This document shows, in pieces, positions 8,385 to 16,916 of a stretch of 64,000 nucleotides of DNA; position 1 is the stretch's first letter; every line of letters starts with the position of its first letter. This DNA is from Pseudomonas oryzihabitans. GTDB taxonomy: Bacteria > Pseudomonadota > Gammaproteobacteria > Pseudomonadales > Pseudomonadaceae. The stretch covers positions 4,610,501-4,674,500 of the forward strand of contig NZ_CP013987.1 in the NCBI RefSeq assembly GCF_001518815.1, in the 5' to 3' direction. The position numbers were made by a program, and so were the translations under genes. The notes beneath the pieces were generated by a model. That model saw nothing but the letters and a program-made list of their open reading frames with translations, did not search any database and was not told where the DNA came from.

Positions 8385-9425
8385 CTAACCCTCCATCGCC
8401 AGGCGGATGTCCGCGGCCAGTTCCAGTACCCGCGCCTCTTCGGTGTCCCAGGAGCACATGAAGCGGGCGCCGCCGCTGCCGATGAAGGTGTAGAAGCGCC
8501 AGCCGCGGCTGCGCAGGAATTCCAGTGCCGGCTCGGACAGTTGCAGGAACACCGAGTTGGCTTCCACCGGGAACATGAAGTCCACCCCGGGCACGTCGCG
8601 CACCCGCTCGGCCAGCAACTGGGCCATGGCGTTGGCATGGCGGGCGTGGCGCAGCCAGGCGTCGTTCTCCAGAACGCCAAGCCAGGGCGCGGAGAGGAAT
8701 CTCATCTTGGAGGCCAACTGGCCAGCCTGTTTGCAGCGGTACTCGAAGTCTTCGGCCAGGTCACGGTTGAAGAAGAGGATCGCTTCCCCCACCGCCATGC
8801 CGCTCTTGGTACCGCCAAAGCAGAGCACGTCGACGCCGGCCTTCCAGGTCACCTCGGCCGGCGTGCAGCCCAGGCCAGCCACGGCGTTGGCAAAGCGTGA
8901 GCCATCCATGTGCAGGTGCAGGCCGAGATCACGGCAGGTGGCGCTGATCGCCTGCAGTTCGTTGAGGCCGTAGAGGGTGCCTACCTCGGTGGCCTGGGTG
9001 ACGGTCACCGCGCGTGGCTTGGGAAAGTGGATGTCGGCGCGCTTGGTGGCGATCTGCTGGATGGCGCCTGGCGTCAGCTTGCCCTGATACGCCGGTGCCA
9101 GCAGCAGCTTGGAGCCGTTGGAAAAGAACTCGGGCGCGCCGCATTCGTCGGTCTCGACGTGGGCGGTGTCGGAGCAGATCACGCTGTGGTAGCTCTGGCA
9201 CAGCGCCGCCAGGGCCAGGGAGTTGGCCGCGGTGCCGTTGAAGGCGAAGAACACCTCGCAGTCGGTCTCGAACAGCTGGCGAAAGCGATCGGCGGCGCGC
9301 GCCGTCCAGGTGTCGTTGCCATAGGCGGTCTCGTGACCGACGTTGGCCGCCGCCATGGCCGCCCAGGCTTCCGGGCAGATGCCGGAATAGTTGTCACTGG
9401 CGAATTGCTGGGCGTTGCTGCTCAT
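8385..9425 (-). CDS. ltaE: Low-specificity L-threonine aldolase
   Basis: The 346-residue PLP enzyme of the beta-eliminating lyase family shows FNGTAANSLAL (cofactor phosphate region, residues 62-72), HLHMDGSRFANA (about 170-181) and the Schiff-base lysine at K207 in CFGGTKSGM. It cleaves L-threonine and allo-threonine to glycine and acetaldehyde. The frame runs far upstream into the next gene, but homology starts at MSSNAQQFASDNYSG, giving 9425. Its ATG overlaps the pepP stop by 4 bp, so the two are translationally coupled. Length matches the pseudomonad enzyme (346). Confidence 0.94.
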   Translation of the reverse strand: MSSNAQQFASDNYSGICPEAWAAMAAANVGHETAYGNDTWTARAADRFRQLFETDCEVFFAFNGTAANSLALAALCQSYHSVICSDTAHVETDECGAPEFFSNGSKLLLAPAYQGKLTPGAIQQIATKRADIHFPKPRAVTVTQATEVGTLYGLNELQAISATCRDLGLHLHMDGSRFANAVAGLGCTPAEVTWKAGVDVLCFGGTKSGMAVGEAILFFNRDLAEDFEYRCKQAGQLASKMRFLSAPWLGVLENDAWLRHARHANAMAQLLAERVRDVPGVDFMFPVEANSVFLQLSEPALEFLRSRGWRFYTFIGSGGARFMCSWDTEEARVLELAADIRLAMEG

Positions 9426-11233
9426 GCGGCAGTCCTCGCGACGGGTTCGGTACGCGCCAGTAGCCAGTCGCGGGCGGCGCCCTCTACCAGCGGCAGCACG
9501 CGGCGGCGGACCTCGGCGTGATAGCTGTCCAGCCAGTCCAGCTCGTCGGCACGCAGCAGGGCGAGATCCAGGCAGCGGGTATCCAGCGGGCAGAGGGTCA
9601 GGGTCTCGAAGGCCAGGAAGTCGCCGAATTCGGTACTTTCCGCCCGGGTGCACAGCAGCAGGTTCTCCAGCCGCACGCCCCACTGGCCGGGGCGATAGAT
9701 GCCCGGTTCGTTGGAGGTGATCATGCCCTCGCGCAAGACGTGATGCGGGGTGACCGTGGCATAGAAGGAGATGGTCTGGGGGCCTTCGTGCACATTCAGG
9801 AAGTAGCCCACGCCATGGCCGGTACCATGGCCGTAGTCGATACCGGCGGCCCAGATCGGCTCGCGCGCCAGGGCATCGAGCATGGGCGCGGCGACACCGG
9901 CCGGAAAGCGCACCCGCGACAGTGCCAGCATGCCCTTGAGCACCAGGGTGAAATCTCGGCGCTGGGCAGCGCTGGGCGTACCGATGGGCACTACCCGGGT
10001 GATGTCGGTGGTGCCACCCAGGTATTGGCCGCCGCTGTCGATCAGCAGCAGGCCGTCGCCCTGGAGTTCGGCATGGGCTTCCTCGGTCGCCCGGTAATGC
10101 GGCAGGGCCCCGCCGGCATTGAAGCCGGCGATGGTGGCGAAGCTCAGGGAAACGAAGTTGGGTCGCGCCGCGCGTGCCTCGGTCAGCCACTCGTCCACGG
10201 TCAGCTCGGTGAGCCGCTCGCCACGGGCCAGGGCTGCTTCGAAGCGGGCGAAGAAGACGCAGAGCGCCGCACCATCCTCTTCCATGGCCGTGCGCACCTG
10301 GGCCGCCTCCTCGGCGGTCTTGCACGCCTTGAGCAGGGTCGAAGGATTGATCTGCTCGCGCCGCTCGACGCCCTGGGGCGCGGCCTCGACCAGCCCCAGG
10401 GTGACCCGCGCGGGGTCCACCAGCAGGCGGCTACCGACCGGCAGCCGGGCCAGTTCGGCGGCGGCCTGGCTGTAGTCGGTCAGGGTCACGCCATCCGCCA
10501 CCAGGGCCGCGCGGATTTCGGCCGGCACCTTGGCCGGGTCGATGAACAGCTGGCAGCTGTCCTGACCCAGCAGCAGATGAGCGAGGAACACCGGGTTGTA
10601 GGGCACGTCCGCGCCACGCAGGTTGAGCAGCCAGGCGATGTCGTCCAGGGAGGAGATGAAATGCCAGGCGGTGCCAGCGTCGGCCATGGCCTGGCGCACC
10701 TGGGCAAGCTTGGCGCTGCGCGGCTGGGGCGCATGGGGTGCGGCGTGGGCATAGATTGGCGCCACCGGCAGCACGGGGCGCTCGCTCCAGATCGTTGCCA
10801 GCGGATCGCGGTCGGTGCGCAGCTGGATGCCCTTGGGCTCCAGGGCCCGGCGCAAGGCGGCGGCGGAACCGAGGGACAGCACCTGGCCGTCCACCAGCAC
10901 CGTGCCACCCTCGGGCACCTGGTCGGCCAGCCACTGCAGGTGGGCCTGGGGCTGGCTGGCAACCTGCTTCATCAGGTCGATGCCGCTGCCCGCCAACTCC
11001 TGGGTGGCCTGCTCCCAGTAGCGGCTGTCGGTCCAGACGCCGGCGGCATGCCGGGTCACCAGCAGCAGGCCGGCCGAGCCGGTGAAGCCGGACAGCCAGG
11101 CACGGCCCTGCCAGTGTTCGGGCAGGTATTCGGACAGGTGGGGATCGGCGCTGGGGATCAGGCAGGCATCGGCGCCCTGTTCGGCCAGGAAGGCACGCAG
11201 GCGGGCAAGTCGTTGAGCGGGAGTGGCGGTCAT
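9422..11233 (-). CDS. pepP: Xaa-Pro aminopeptidase (M24B, three-domain type)
   Basis: The 603-residue metallopeptidase has two creatinase-like N-terminal domains (about 1-310) and a pita-bread catalytic domain. Visible metal-ligand regions are LLIDSGGQYLGGTTDITR (two Asp), GIDYGHGTGHGVGYFLNVHEGP (His) and the Glu residues in ITSNEPGIYRPGQWGVRLENL. It removes N-terminal residues preceding proline. The size is like eukaryotic XPNPEP1 or the large bacterial form, larger than E. coli PepP (441). GAGG sits before the ATG at 11233; a GTG two codons earlier is less likely. It is co-transcribed with ltaE through an ATGA overlap. Confidence 0.93.
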   Translation of the reverse strand: MTATPAQRLARLRAFLAEQGADACLIPSADPHLSEYLPEHWQGRAWLSGFTGSAGLLLVTRHAAGVWTDSRYWEQATQELAGSGIDLMKQVASQPQAHLQWLADQVPEGGTVLVDGQVLSLGSAAALRRALEPKGIQLRTDRDPLATIWSERPVLPVAPIYAHAAPHAPQPRSAKLAQVRQAMADAGTAWHFISSLDDIAWLLNLRGADVPYNPVFLAHLLLGQDSCQLFIDPAKVPAEIRAALVADGVTLTDYSQAAAELARLPVGSRLLVDPARVTLGLVEAAPQGVERREQINPSTLLKACKTAEEAAQVRTAMEEDGAALCVFFARFEAALARGERLTELTVDEWLTEARAARPNFVSLSFATIAGFNAGGALPHYRATEEAHAELQGDGLLLIDSGGQYLGGTTDITRVVPIGTPSAAQRRDFTLVLKGMLALSRVRFPAGVAAPMLDALAREPIWAAGIDYGHGTGHGVGYFLNVHEGPQTISFYATVTPHHVLREGMITSNEPGIYRPGQWGVRLENLLLCTRAESTEFGDFLAFETLTLCPLDTRCLDLALLRADELDWLDSYHAEVRRRVLPLVEGAARDWLLARTEPVARTAA

Positions 11234-11274
11234 GAGCACCTCGACAAGGTCAGAGACTCAGTGTGCCGCAGATA

Positions 11275-11307
11275 TAAAAAAGCCGCACCCAGAGGGTGCG
11301 GCTGAGA
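11275..11307 (-). terminator. Intrinsic terminator of the small secreted-protein gene
   Basis: GCCGCACCC and GGGTGCGGC pair around an AGA loop. The T-run is on the minus strand (A-run at 11276-11281 on +), so it ends transcription of the small gene at 11354-11524 before pepP. Confidence 0.8.
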
Positions 11308-11353
11308 AAGACCAAAGGAGCAAAGAGGGGTGGTCTTTCGAAAACGGAGCGGC

Positions 11354-11524
11354 TCAGCGACGCAGGTTGGCGGCCGGAGCGGCCTGATCGCCGTAGTGCT
11401 GCATGGCGGCGTGGTTCTGGTCGATCAGCTTGTATCTCAGGCTGGGATTGTCATCGGCAGCGGCGAACTGGGCGGAGGTCAGGGCAGCAAGGGTCAGCAA
11501 CAGGGCGGACAGAGGGCGTTTCAT
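11354..11524 (-). CDS. Small secreted protein, function unknown
   Basis: The 56-residue product reads MKRPLSALLLTLAALTSAQFAAADDNPSLRYKLIDQNHAAMQHYGDQAAPAANLRR when split at the signal site. The first 23 residues are a signal peptide with an AAA-type cleavage site, leaving a mature peptide of about 33 residues. A strong GAGGAG ribosome site lies just before the ATG and a clean intrinsic terminator follows, which supports a real monocistronic gene. I do not recognise the family. It lies between the LysR gene and pepP on the same strand. Confidence 0.72.
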   Translation of the reverse strand: MKRPLSALLLTLAALTSAQFAAADDNPSLRYKLIDQNHAAMQHYGDQAAPAANLRR

Positions 11525-11643
11525 GGCGAACTCCTCAAAGGAATGTGTTCATCGGGGTACAGGACCATTCTAGGCAATGAACGCAGCCTAATAAATAGCA
11601 TGCTAACTAAATCACTGTTACAGAACCTGCAACAAGCTCTGGC

Positions 11644-12585
11644 TTAGTCCTTGGCCCAGTACCGCTGATCTTCCAGCACCAGATTCTCCACCTGCAGGCG
11701 CTCGGGCAGTTCTTCCTTGAGGAAGTCGATCCAGGTCTTGATCTTGGCGTCGAGAAAGCGCCGCGAGGGGTAGAGCGCATGGATATTGCGCTCGCGCAGG
11801 CGGAAGTTGGGCAGCAGCCGCACCAGGCTGCCGTCGCGCAGGTAGTTGACCGCGATATAGCTGGGTAGCAGGCAGATGCCCATGCCCTGCCGCGCCACGC
11901 TGGCCAGTGCCTCGGCCACATTGACCTGGAAGACATAGCGCGGCGCCACCTGCAGTTCGCCTTCGGGACCGGCGAAGACCCAGCGCTCGGAAAAATTCGG
12001 ATCCATCAGGCGCAGGCAATCGTGCTCGGCGAGTTCGGCCGGCACCTTGGGCGCCGGGCGTTGCGCCAGGTAGCTGGGCGCCGCGCAGACGACGCTGTAG
12101 ACCCCACCCAGGCGCTGGGCGACGAAATCCGAATCGGCCAGTTCGGTGTCCAGCGTGATGGCGATGTCATGCCCATCCTCCAGCAGCGCCGGATGGTTCT
12201 GCGAGAGCGTCATGACGATCTCCACATGCGGATAGCGGGCGCAGAAGCGTGACACCAGCGGTGCCAGCAACTGGGTACCCAGGCCGGTCATGGAGTGCAG
12301 GCGCAGATGGCCATGGGGTTTGAGATGCGCCCCGCTGGCTTCGGCTTCGGCCTCGCCGACGTCCTGCAGGATGCGCCGGCAGCGTTCGAGGTAGCGCTCA
12401 CCGGCCTCGGTCAGCGCCAGCCGCCGGGTGGTGCGGTGCAGCAGGCGCGTCTGCAGATGGCTTTCCAGCTCCGCCAACAGGCGCGACACCTGGGCCGTGG
12501 ACAGGTCGAGGGTATGGGCGGCGGCCGTGAGGCTACCCAGATCCACGACCCGGACGAAGATGCGCATGCCTTGGAAGATATCCAT
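11644..12585 (-). CDS. LysR-family transcriptional regulator
   Basis: The 313-residue protein has an N-terminal winged HTH (about residues 3-62; MDIFQGMRIFVRVVDLGSLTAAAHTLDLSTAQVSRLLAELE then TRLLHRTTRRLALTEAGERYLERC). A substrate-binding domain follows from about 90 to 300. It resembles the AaeR/DhcR-like subgroup that starts MD.F..MR.FV.V. The target cannot be read from the sequence. Downstream is the small secreted-protein gene on the same strand. Upstream (213 bp) lies the end of the RND operon and an orphan terminator. Confidence 0.9.
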   Translation of the reverse strand: MDIFQGMRIFVRVVDLGSLTAAAHTLDLSTAQVSRLLAELESHLQTRLLHRTTRRLALTEAGERYLERCRRILQDVGEAEAEASGAHLKPHGHLRLHSMTGLGTQLLAPLVSRFCARYPHVEIVMTLSQNHPALLEDGHDIAITLDTELADSDFVAQRLGGVYSVVCAAPSYLAQRPAPKVPAELAEHDCLRLMDPNFSERWVFAGPEGELQVAPRYVFQVNVAEALASVARQGMGICLLPSYIAVNYLRDGSLVRLLPNFRLRERNIHALYPSRRFLDAKIKTWIDFLKEELPERLQVENLVLEDQRYWAKD

Positions 12586-12734
12586 TATTGCCTTTTTCGC
12601 AATGGAGTTTCGTCAAGCCGTCACTTTATTGAAAAAGTCACACGCACGATAGTGGTGCGGTGAGCTGCTGTGGATTCGACATTCTGTCCGCGCGAATCCT
12701 TCCCTCCGGCAGCGGCTCCTTGGATAGCTCCTTG

Positions 12735-12789
12735 CGGCCTTCTGGCAGATGTCTTCCGTAGAGACCTCCGCCAGAAGGCCGTTTTTTTT
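12735..12789 (+). terminator. Strong intrinsic terminator oriented + with no + gene upstream
   Basis: CGGCCTTCTGGC (12735-12746) pairs perfectly with GCCAGAAGGCCG (12770-12781), followed by eight T. The loop contains a nested GTCT/AGAC stem. No coding gene on the + strand precedes it; the neighbours are two minus-strand genes. Confidence 0.8.
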
Positions 12790-12798
12790 GCCTTCCGA

Positions 12799-15700
12799 TC
12801 AGCCCTGACGCTCTGGCTCACGAATGCGATAGCTGGCGATGTACAGCGCCGGCAGGAACAGCAGGGTGAGCAGCGTCGCCGCGACGATACCGCCGATCAT
12901 CGCATAGGCCATGGGCCCCCAGAACACCTCGCGGGCGATGGGAATCATGCCCAGGCTGGCGGCCGCCGCGGTCAGCAGAATGGGACGCCGCCGGTGCCGG
13001 GTGGCTTCCACCACGGCATCCCAGGGCGAGCGCCCTGCCTGCTCGAAGGCATCGATCTGGGTCACCAGGATCACCGAGTTGCGGATGATGATGCCGATCA
13101 GCGCCAGTACCCCGAGGATGGCGACGAAGCCCAGCGGCTGGCCGAAGGGGATCAGCCCCAGCACCACGCCGATGAGGCCGAGGGGGGCCACGCTCGCCAC
13201 CAGGAACAGCTTGCGGATGCTGTGCAGCTGGATCATCAGGAAGGTGGCCATGAGAAACAGCATCAGCGGCACCACCTCGGCGATGGGACCCTGGGCCTTG
13301 CTGCTCTCCTCCACCGTGCCGCCCACGGCCACGTCATAGCGTGGCGGCAGCTTGGCGATGAAGGCATCGACGTCCGGCTGCAGCTGCTTGACCAGGTCGG
13401 GCGCCTGGGTGTCGCTGAGAATCGAGGCCTTGAGGGTAATGGTGGGCAGGCGATCACGCCGCCACACGAGCGGCTGCTCCAGGGCGTAGTCGATGCGCGC
13501 GAAGGCCTTGAGCGGCACCGCGACACCCTGGGGGGTCATGATCTGTAGATTTTCCAGGGTCTCCACCGAGCGCCGCTCGGCTTCGCTGGCGCGGGCCACG
13601 ACGTTGACCAGATAGATGTCGTCGCGCACCTGGGTCACCGGGGTGCCGGTCACCACGCCGTTGAGGATCTGCGCCACGTCCTGGGAGGAGAAGCCCAGCT
13701 GCCGCGCCTTGTCCTGATTGACCTCGACCTTGAGCATCCGCGCCGGCTCGTTCCAGTCGTAGAGGAAGTCGCCCAGCTGGGGGCTCTTGCCCAGCACGCT
13801 GGCCAGGGCCAGGGCCTGGCGACGTACCTCGGCGACCTCAGGGCCACTGATGCGGTACTGGATGGGCCGCCCCACCGGCGGGCCCATTTCCAGCGGCTGG
13901 ACGTAGCCGGACAGGCCGACGAAGTCCTGGCGCAGCCGCTGCTTGAGCTTGGGCAGGAGCCGGTTGCGCGCTTCCAGGTCCTTGGCCACCAGGATGACCT
14001 GACCATAGAAGGGGTTCTCCAGCTGCTGGTCCAGCGGCAGATAGAAGCGCACCGCGCCCTGGCCGACATAGGAACTCCAGTGGGCGACATCCGGATCGTC
14101 GGCGAGGGTCTTCTCGAATCTGTCCATCTGCGCCCGCGTGGCGTCGAGGGAGGCATTCTGCGGCAGATTGAAGTCGATCAACAGCTCGGGACGATCCGAA
14201 GACGGAAAGAACTGGTTCTGCACGAACTTCATGGCGAACAGCGCCGCGGCGAACAGCAGCACCGTCAGGATGATGGTCAGCCAGCGATGACGCATGGCGC
14301 CCAGCAGCAGGCCATCGGACCAGCGCGCCAGGCGCCCGGGTTGGTCATGATCCTTCTGCTTCACCTTTTTCGGCAGGATGTGCACGCCGATCACTGGCGA
14401 AAAGAACACCGCCACGATCCAGGACAGCAACAGCGCCACGGCGATCACCGCGAACAGGGTGAAGGTGTACTGGCCGGCACTGCTGGAGTTGAGGCCGATG
14501 GGCACGAAGCCGGCCACCGTCACGAGGGTGCCGGTGAGCATGGGGAAGGCGGTCGACTCGTAGGCGAAGGTCGCCGAGCGGTGCAGCGACTCGCCCTCCT
14601 CCCGCTTGGTCACCATCATCTCCACGGTGATCATGGCGTCGTCCACCAGCAGGCCCAGGGCGATGATCAGCGCGCCGAGGGAAATCCGCTGCATGGTGAT
14701 GCCGCTGTATTCCATGAAGACGAACACCAGCGCCAGGGTCAGGGGGATCGACAGCGCCACCACCAGGCCGGCGCGCACGCCCAGGCTGATGAAGCTCACC
14801 ACCAGCACGATGATGACCGCCTCGAACAGCGCCTGGGTAAAGCCGCCGACGGCCTTTTCCACTACCTGCGCCTGGTTGGAGACCACGTGCACGCCGATGC
14901 CCACCGGCAGCTCGCCGGTCAGCTCACGCATCTTCTCGGTCAGGGCCGCGCCAAAGGTCTGGATGTTGCCGCCGCTGCTCATGGCGATGGCCAGGCCAAT
15001 GGCCGGCTGGCCGTTGTAGCGAAATAGCGAACTGGGCGGATCGGCGTAGCCGCTGCGGATGTCGGCCAGGTCGGTGAGGCGATAGAAGCGGTCGTCGATG
15101 CGCAGATTGACCGCGGCGAGATCGGCGGTGGAACGGAATTCGCCACTGGTGCGCACGCTGATGCGCTCGGCCCCGGACTCGATGGTTCCCGAGGGCGTCA
15201 CCGCATTCTGCTGCTGCAGACTCTGCATCACCTGGCGCTGATCCAGCCCCAGGGCGGCCAGTTTTCGGGTGGAGAAGTCCAGGTAGATGACCTCGTTTTC
15301 CGCGCCGATCAGCTGCACCTTGCCGATGCCCGGCACGCTGCGGATCTCGCGGCGCACCTGCTCCACCTGGTCGCGCAGCTGGCGCATGCTGAAGCCGTCG
15401 CCGGTGAAGGCATAGATGCTGCCGAAGACATCGCCGAATTCATCGTTGAAGGCCGGCCCCTGGATGCCCTGGGGAAAGTCGCCCTGAATGTCCGAGACCT
15501 TCTTGCGTACCTGGTACCAGATGTCAGGAATCGCCTTGGCCGGCGTGGTGTCGCGCAGATAGACGAACACGGTCGACTGGCCCGGCCGGGTAAAGCTCTT
15601 GGTGTAGTCAAGGGAGTCCAGCTCTTCGAGCTTCTTCTCCACCCGCTCGGTGACCTGACGCAGGGTCTCCTCGGTGGTCGCCCCCGGCCAGCGGGTCTGG

Positions 15701-15849
15701 ATGACCATGGTCTTGATGGCGAAGGATGGGTCTTCCTCCCGGCCCAGCTTCATATAGGAGAAGACGCCCATCAGCAGGGCGACGAACATCAGGTACCAGA
15801 CGAAGGATTGGTGGCGTAGCGCCCAGTCCGACAGGTTGAAGCCTTTCAT
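12799..15849 (-). CDS. triC: RND efflux pump inner-membrane transporter, TriC-like
   Basis: The 1016-residue proton-driven RND transporter starts MKGFNLSDWALRHQSFVWYLMFVALLMGVFSYMKLGREEDPSF. It carries helix-4 acidic residues in LGLLVDDAMITVEMM and the repeated porter domains, and ends in four helices with GVLALIGIIIRNSVILVTQID. Length and the two upstream membrane-fusion genes match P. aeruginosa TriC (triclosan and detergent efflux with TriA, TriB and OpmH). It overlaps the preceding gene by 4 bp (ATGA). No outer-membrane channel is encoded here, as in triABC of PAO1. The substrate is inferred from family only. Confidence 0.88.
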   Translation of the reverse strand: MKGFNLSDWALRHQSFVWYLMFVALLMGVFSYMKLGREEDPSFAIKTMVIQTRWPGATTEETLRQVTERVEKKLEELDSLDYTKSFTRPGQSTVFVYLRDTTPAKAIPDIWYQVRKKVSDIQGDFPQGIQGPAFNDEFGDVFGSIYAFTGDGFSMRQLRDQVEQVRREIRSVPGIGKVQLIGAENEVIYLDFSTRKLAALGLDQRQVMQSLQQQNAVTPSGTIESGAERISVRTSGEFRSTADLAAVNLRIDDRFYRLTDLADIRSGYADPPSSLFRYNGQPAIGLAIAMSSGGNIQTFGAALTEKMRELTGELPVGIGVHVVSNQAQVVEKAVGGFTQALFEAVIIVLVVSFISLGVRAGLVVALSIPLTLALVFVFMEYSGITMQRISLGALIIALGLLVDDAMITVEMMVTKREEGESLHRSATFAYESTAFPMLTGTLVTVAGFVPIGLNSSSAGQYTFTLFAVIAVALLLSWIVAVFFSPVIGVHILPKKVKQKDHDQPGRLARWSDGLLLGAMRHRWLTIILTVLLFAAALFAMKFVQNQFFPSSDRPELLIDFNLPQNASLDATRAQMDRFEKTLADDPDVAHWSSYVGQGAVRFYLPLDQQLENPFYGQVILVAKDLEARNRLLPKLKQRLRQDFVGLSGYVQPLEMGPPVGRPIQYRISGPEVAEVRRQALALASVLGKSPQLGDFLYDWNEPARMLKVEVNQDKARQLGFSSQDVAQILNGVVTGTPVTQVRDDIYLVNVVARASEAERRSVETLENLQIMTPQGVAVPLKAFARIDYALEQPLVWRRDRLPTITLKASILSDTQAPDLVKQLQPDVDAFIAKLPPRYDVAVGGTVEESSKAQGPIAEVVPLMLFLMATFLMIQLHSIRKLFLVASVAPLGLIGVVLGLIPFGQPLGFVAILGVLALIGIIIRNSVILVTQIDAFEQAGRSPWDAVVEATRHRRRPILLTAAAASLGMIPIAREVFWGPMAYAMIGGIVAATLLTLLFLPALYIASYRIREPERQG

Positions 15850-16916
15850 GGCCGTGCGCCCTCTTGATCCTTCACCCGCTGTCCCTCCTCGAGACTGTTG
15901 ACGCCCGCGATCACTACCCGCTCACCGGCGCTCAGCCCCTTGCCGATCCACGCCAGGCCCTCGGCCTCGCGGACGACCTCGACCGGACGCTGACGCACCC
16001 GCGCCTGCTCGCCTTTGCCCTCCACCACCCAGACCAAGGTCTGACCGTCCTGGCGGCGTAGCGCCTTCGCCGGCAGCGGTAGGCCGGCGATCGGCGGCGC
16101 TTCCAGCTCACCCTGTACCAGACTGCCGATGCGCAGCGCGGCGGGTGGATTATCCAGGGTCAGGCGTACCCGCCGGGTGCGGGTGGTGGCATCGGCCTGG
16201 GGCTCGATCTCGCGGACCCGCCCCGTCACCGCGACGTCCGGGTCCAGCGCCATGCGCACCGTTAGCGGCTGCTCAAGCCTGAGGTGGTCGATGGCCGGCG
16301 CCGGGAGATCCAGCACCGCCTCGCGAATGTCCGGGCGGGCAACGCGTACCACCGGCTGACCGGCGGACACCACCTGGCCAACCTCGGCCTGCCAGGCGGT
16401 GATCACCCCGTCGAAATCGCTGTAGAGCTCGGCATAGTTGCGCTGGTCGCGAGCCTGGCGCTCGGCGCTCCGGGCCTGTTCGCGCGCGGCCTCCAGGGTA
16501 TGCAACCGGGTCAGTGCCTGGTCCAGCTGGGAGCGTGAGCCGACGCCCTGGTCGAACAACTGTTGCTGACGCCTGGCATCGTTGCGGGCATCGCGCCACT
16601 GGGCGTCGGCGTCGGCGGTCTGGCCCTGGCGACTGCGCAGGGCATTGTCCTGGTCGGTGGGGTCCAGCGCCGCCAGCAGCTGGCCGCGCCGAACCGACTG
16701 GCCCACGTCCAGCAGGCGCCGGGTCATGCGGCCGCCGACGCGAAAGCCCAGTACGCTCTCGTAGCGTGCCTGGATACTGCCGGCGAAAACCTCACGCTGG
16801 GGCGGCGGTGCGCTCAGGGTCAGGGTCGCTACCGGTCTGATCGGCGGTGGCGGGGCCTCGTCGTCGGAACAGCCGGCCAGGACCAGCAGCAGGCAGAGCG
16901 GCAGCCAAGGCTTCAT
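15846..16916 (-). CDS. triB: RND membrane-fusion lipoprotein, TriB-like
   Basis: The 356-residue periplasmic adaptor has a lipoprotein signal MKPWLPLCLLLVLAGC (lipid-modified Cys16), followed by a barrel-sandwich half (GFRVGGRMTRRLLDVGQSVRRGQLLAALDP), an alpha-helical hairpin rich in Arg, Gln and Ala (about residues 95-160) and the second half (SDFDGVITAWQAEVGQVVSAGQPVV). It bridges the pump to an outer-membrane channel. It is encoded between the other adaptor and the transporter with 4-bp overlaps on both sides. The presence of two adaptors is diagnostic of TriABC-like pumps. Confidence 0.86.
   Translation of the reverse strand: MKPWLPLCLLLVLAGCSDDEAPPPPIRPVATLTLSAPPPQREVFAGSIQARYESVLGFRVGGRMTRRLLDVGQSVRRGQLLAALDPTDQDNALRSRQGQTADADAQWRDARNDARRQQQLFDQGVGSRSQLDQALTRLHTLEAAREQARSAERQARDQRNYAELYSDFDGVITAWQAEVGQVVSAGQPVVRVARPDIREAVLDLPAPAIDHLRLEQPLTVRMALDPDVAVTGRVREIEPQADATTRTRRVRLTLDNPPAALRIGSLVQGELEAPPIAGLPLPAKALRRQDGQTLVWVVEGKGEQARVRQRPVEVVREAEGLAWIGKGLSAGERVVIAGVNSLEEGQRVKDQEGARP

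Noticed and set aside
8385-10325. Single 646-codon frame appearing to fuse ltaE with an upstream segment
   Set aside because: The extra N-terminal part is an out-of-frame reading of pepP; threonine aldolase homology starts at 9425.
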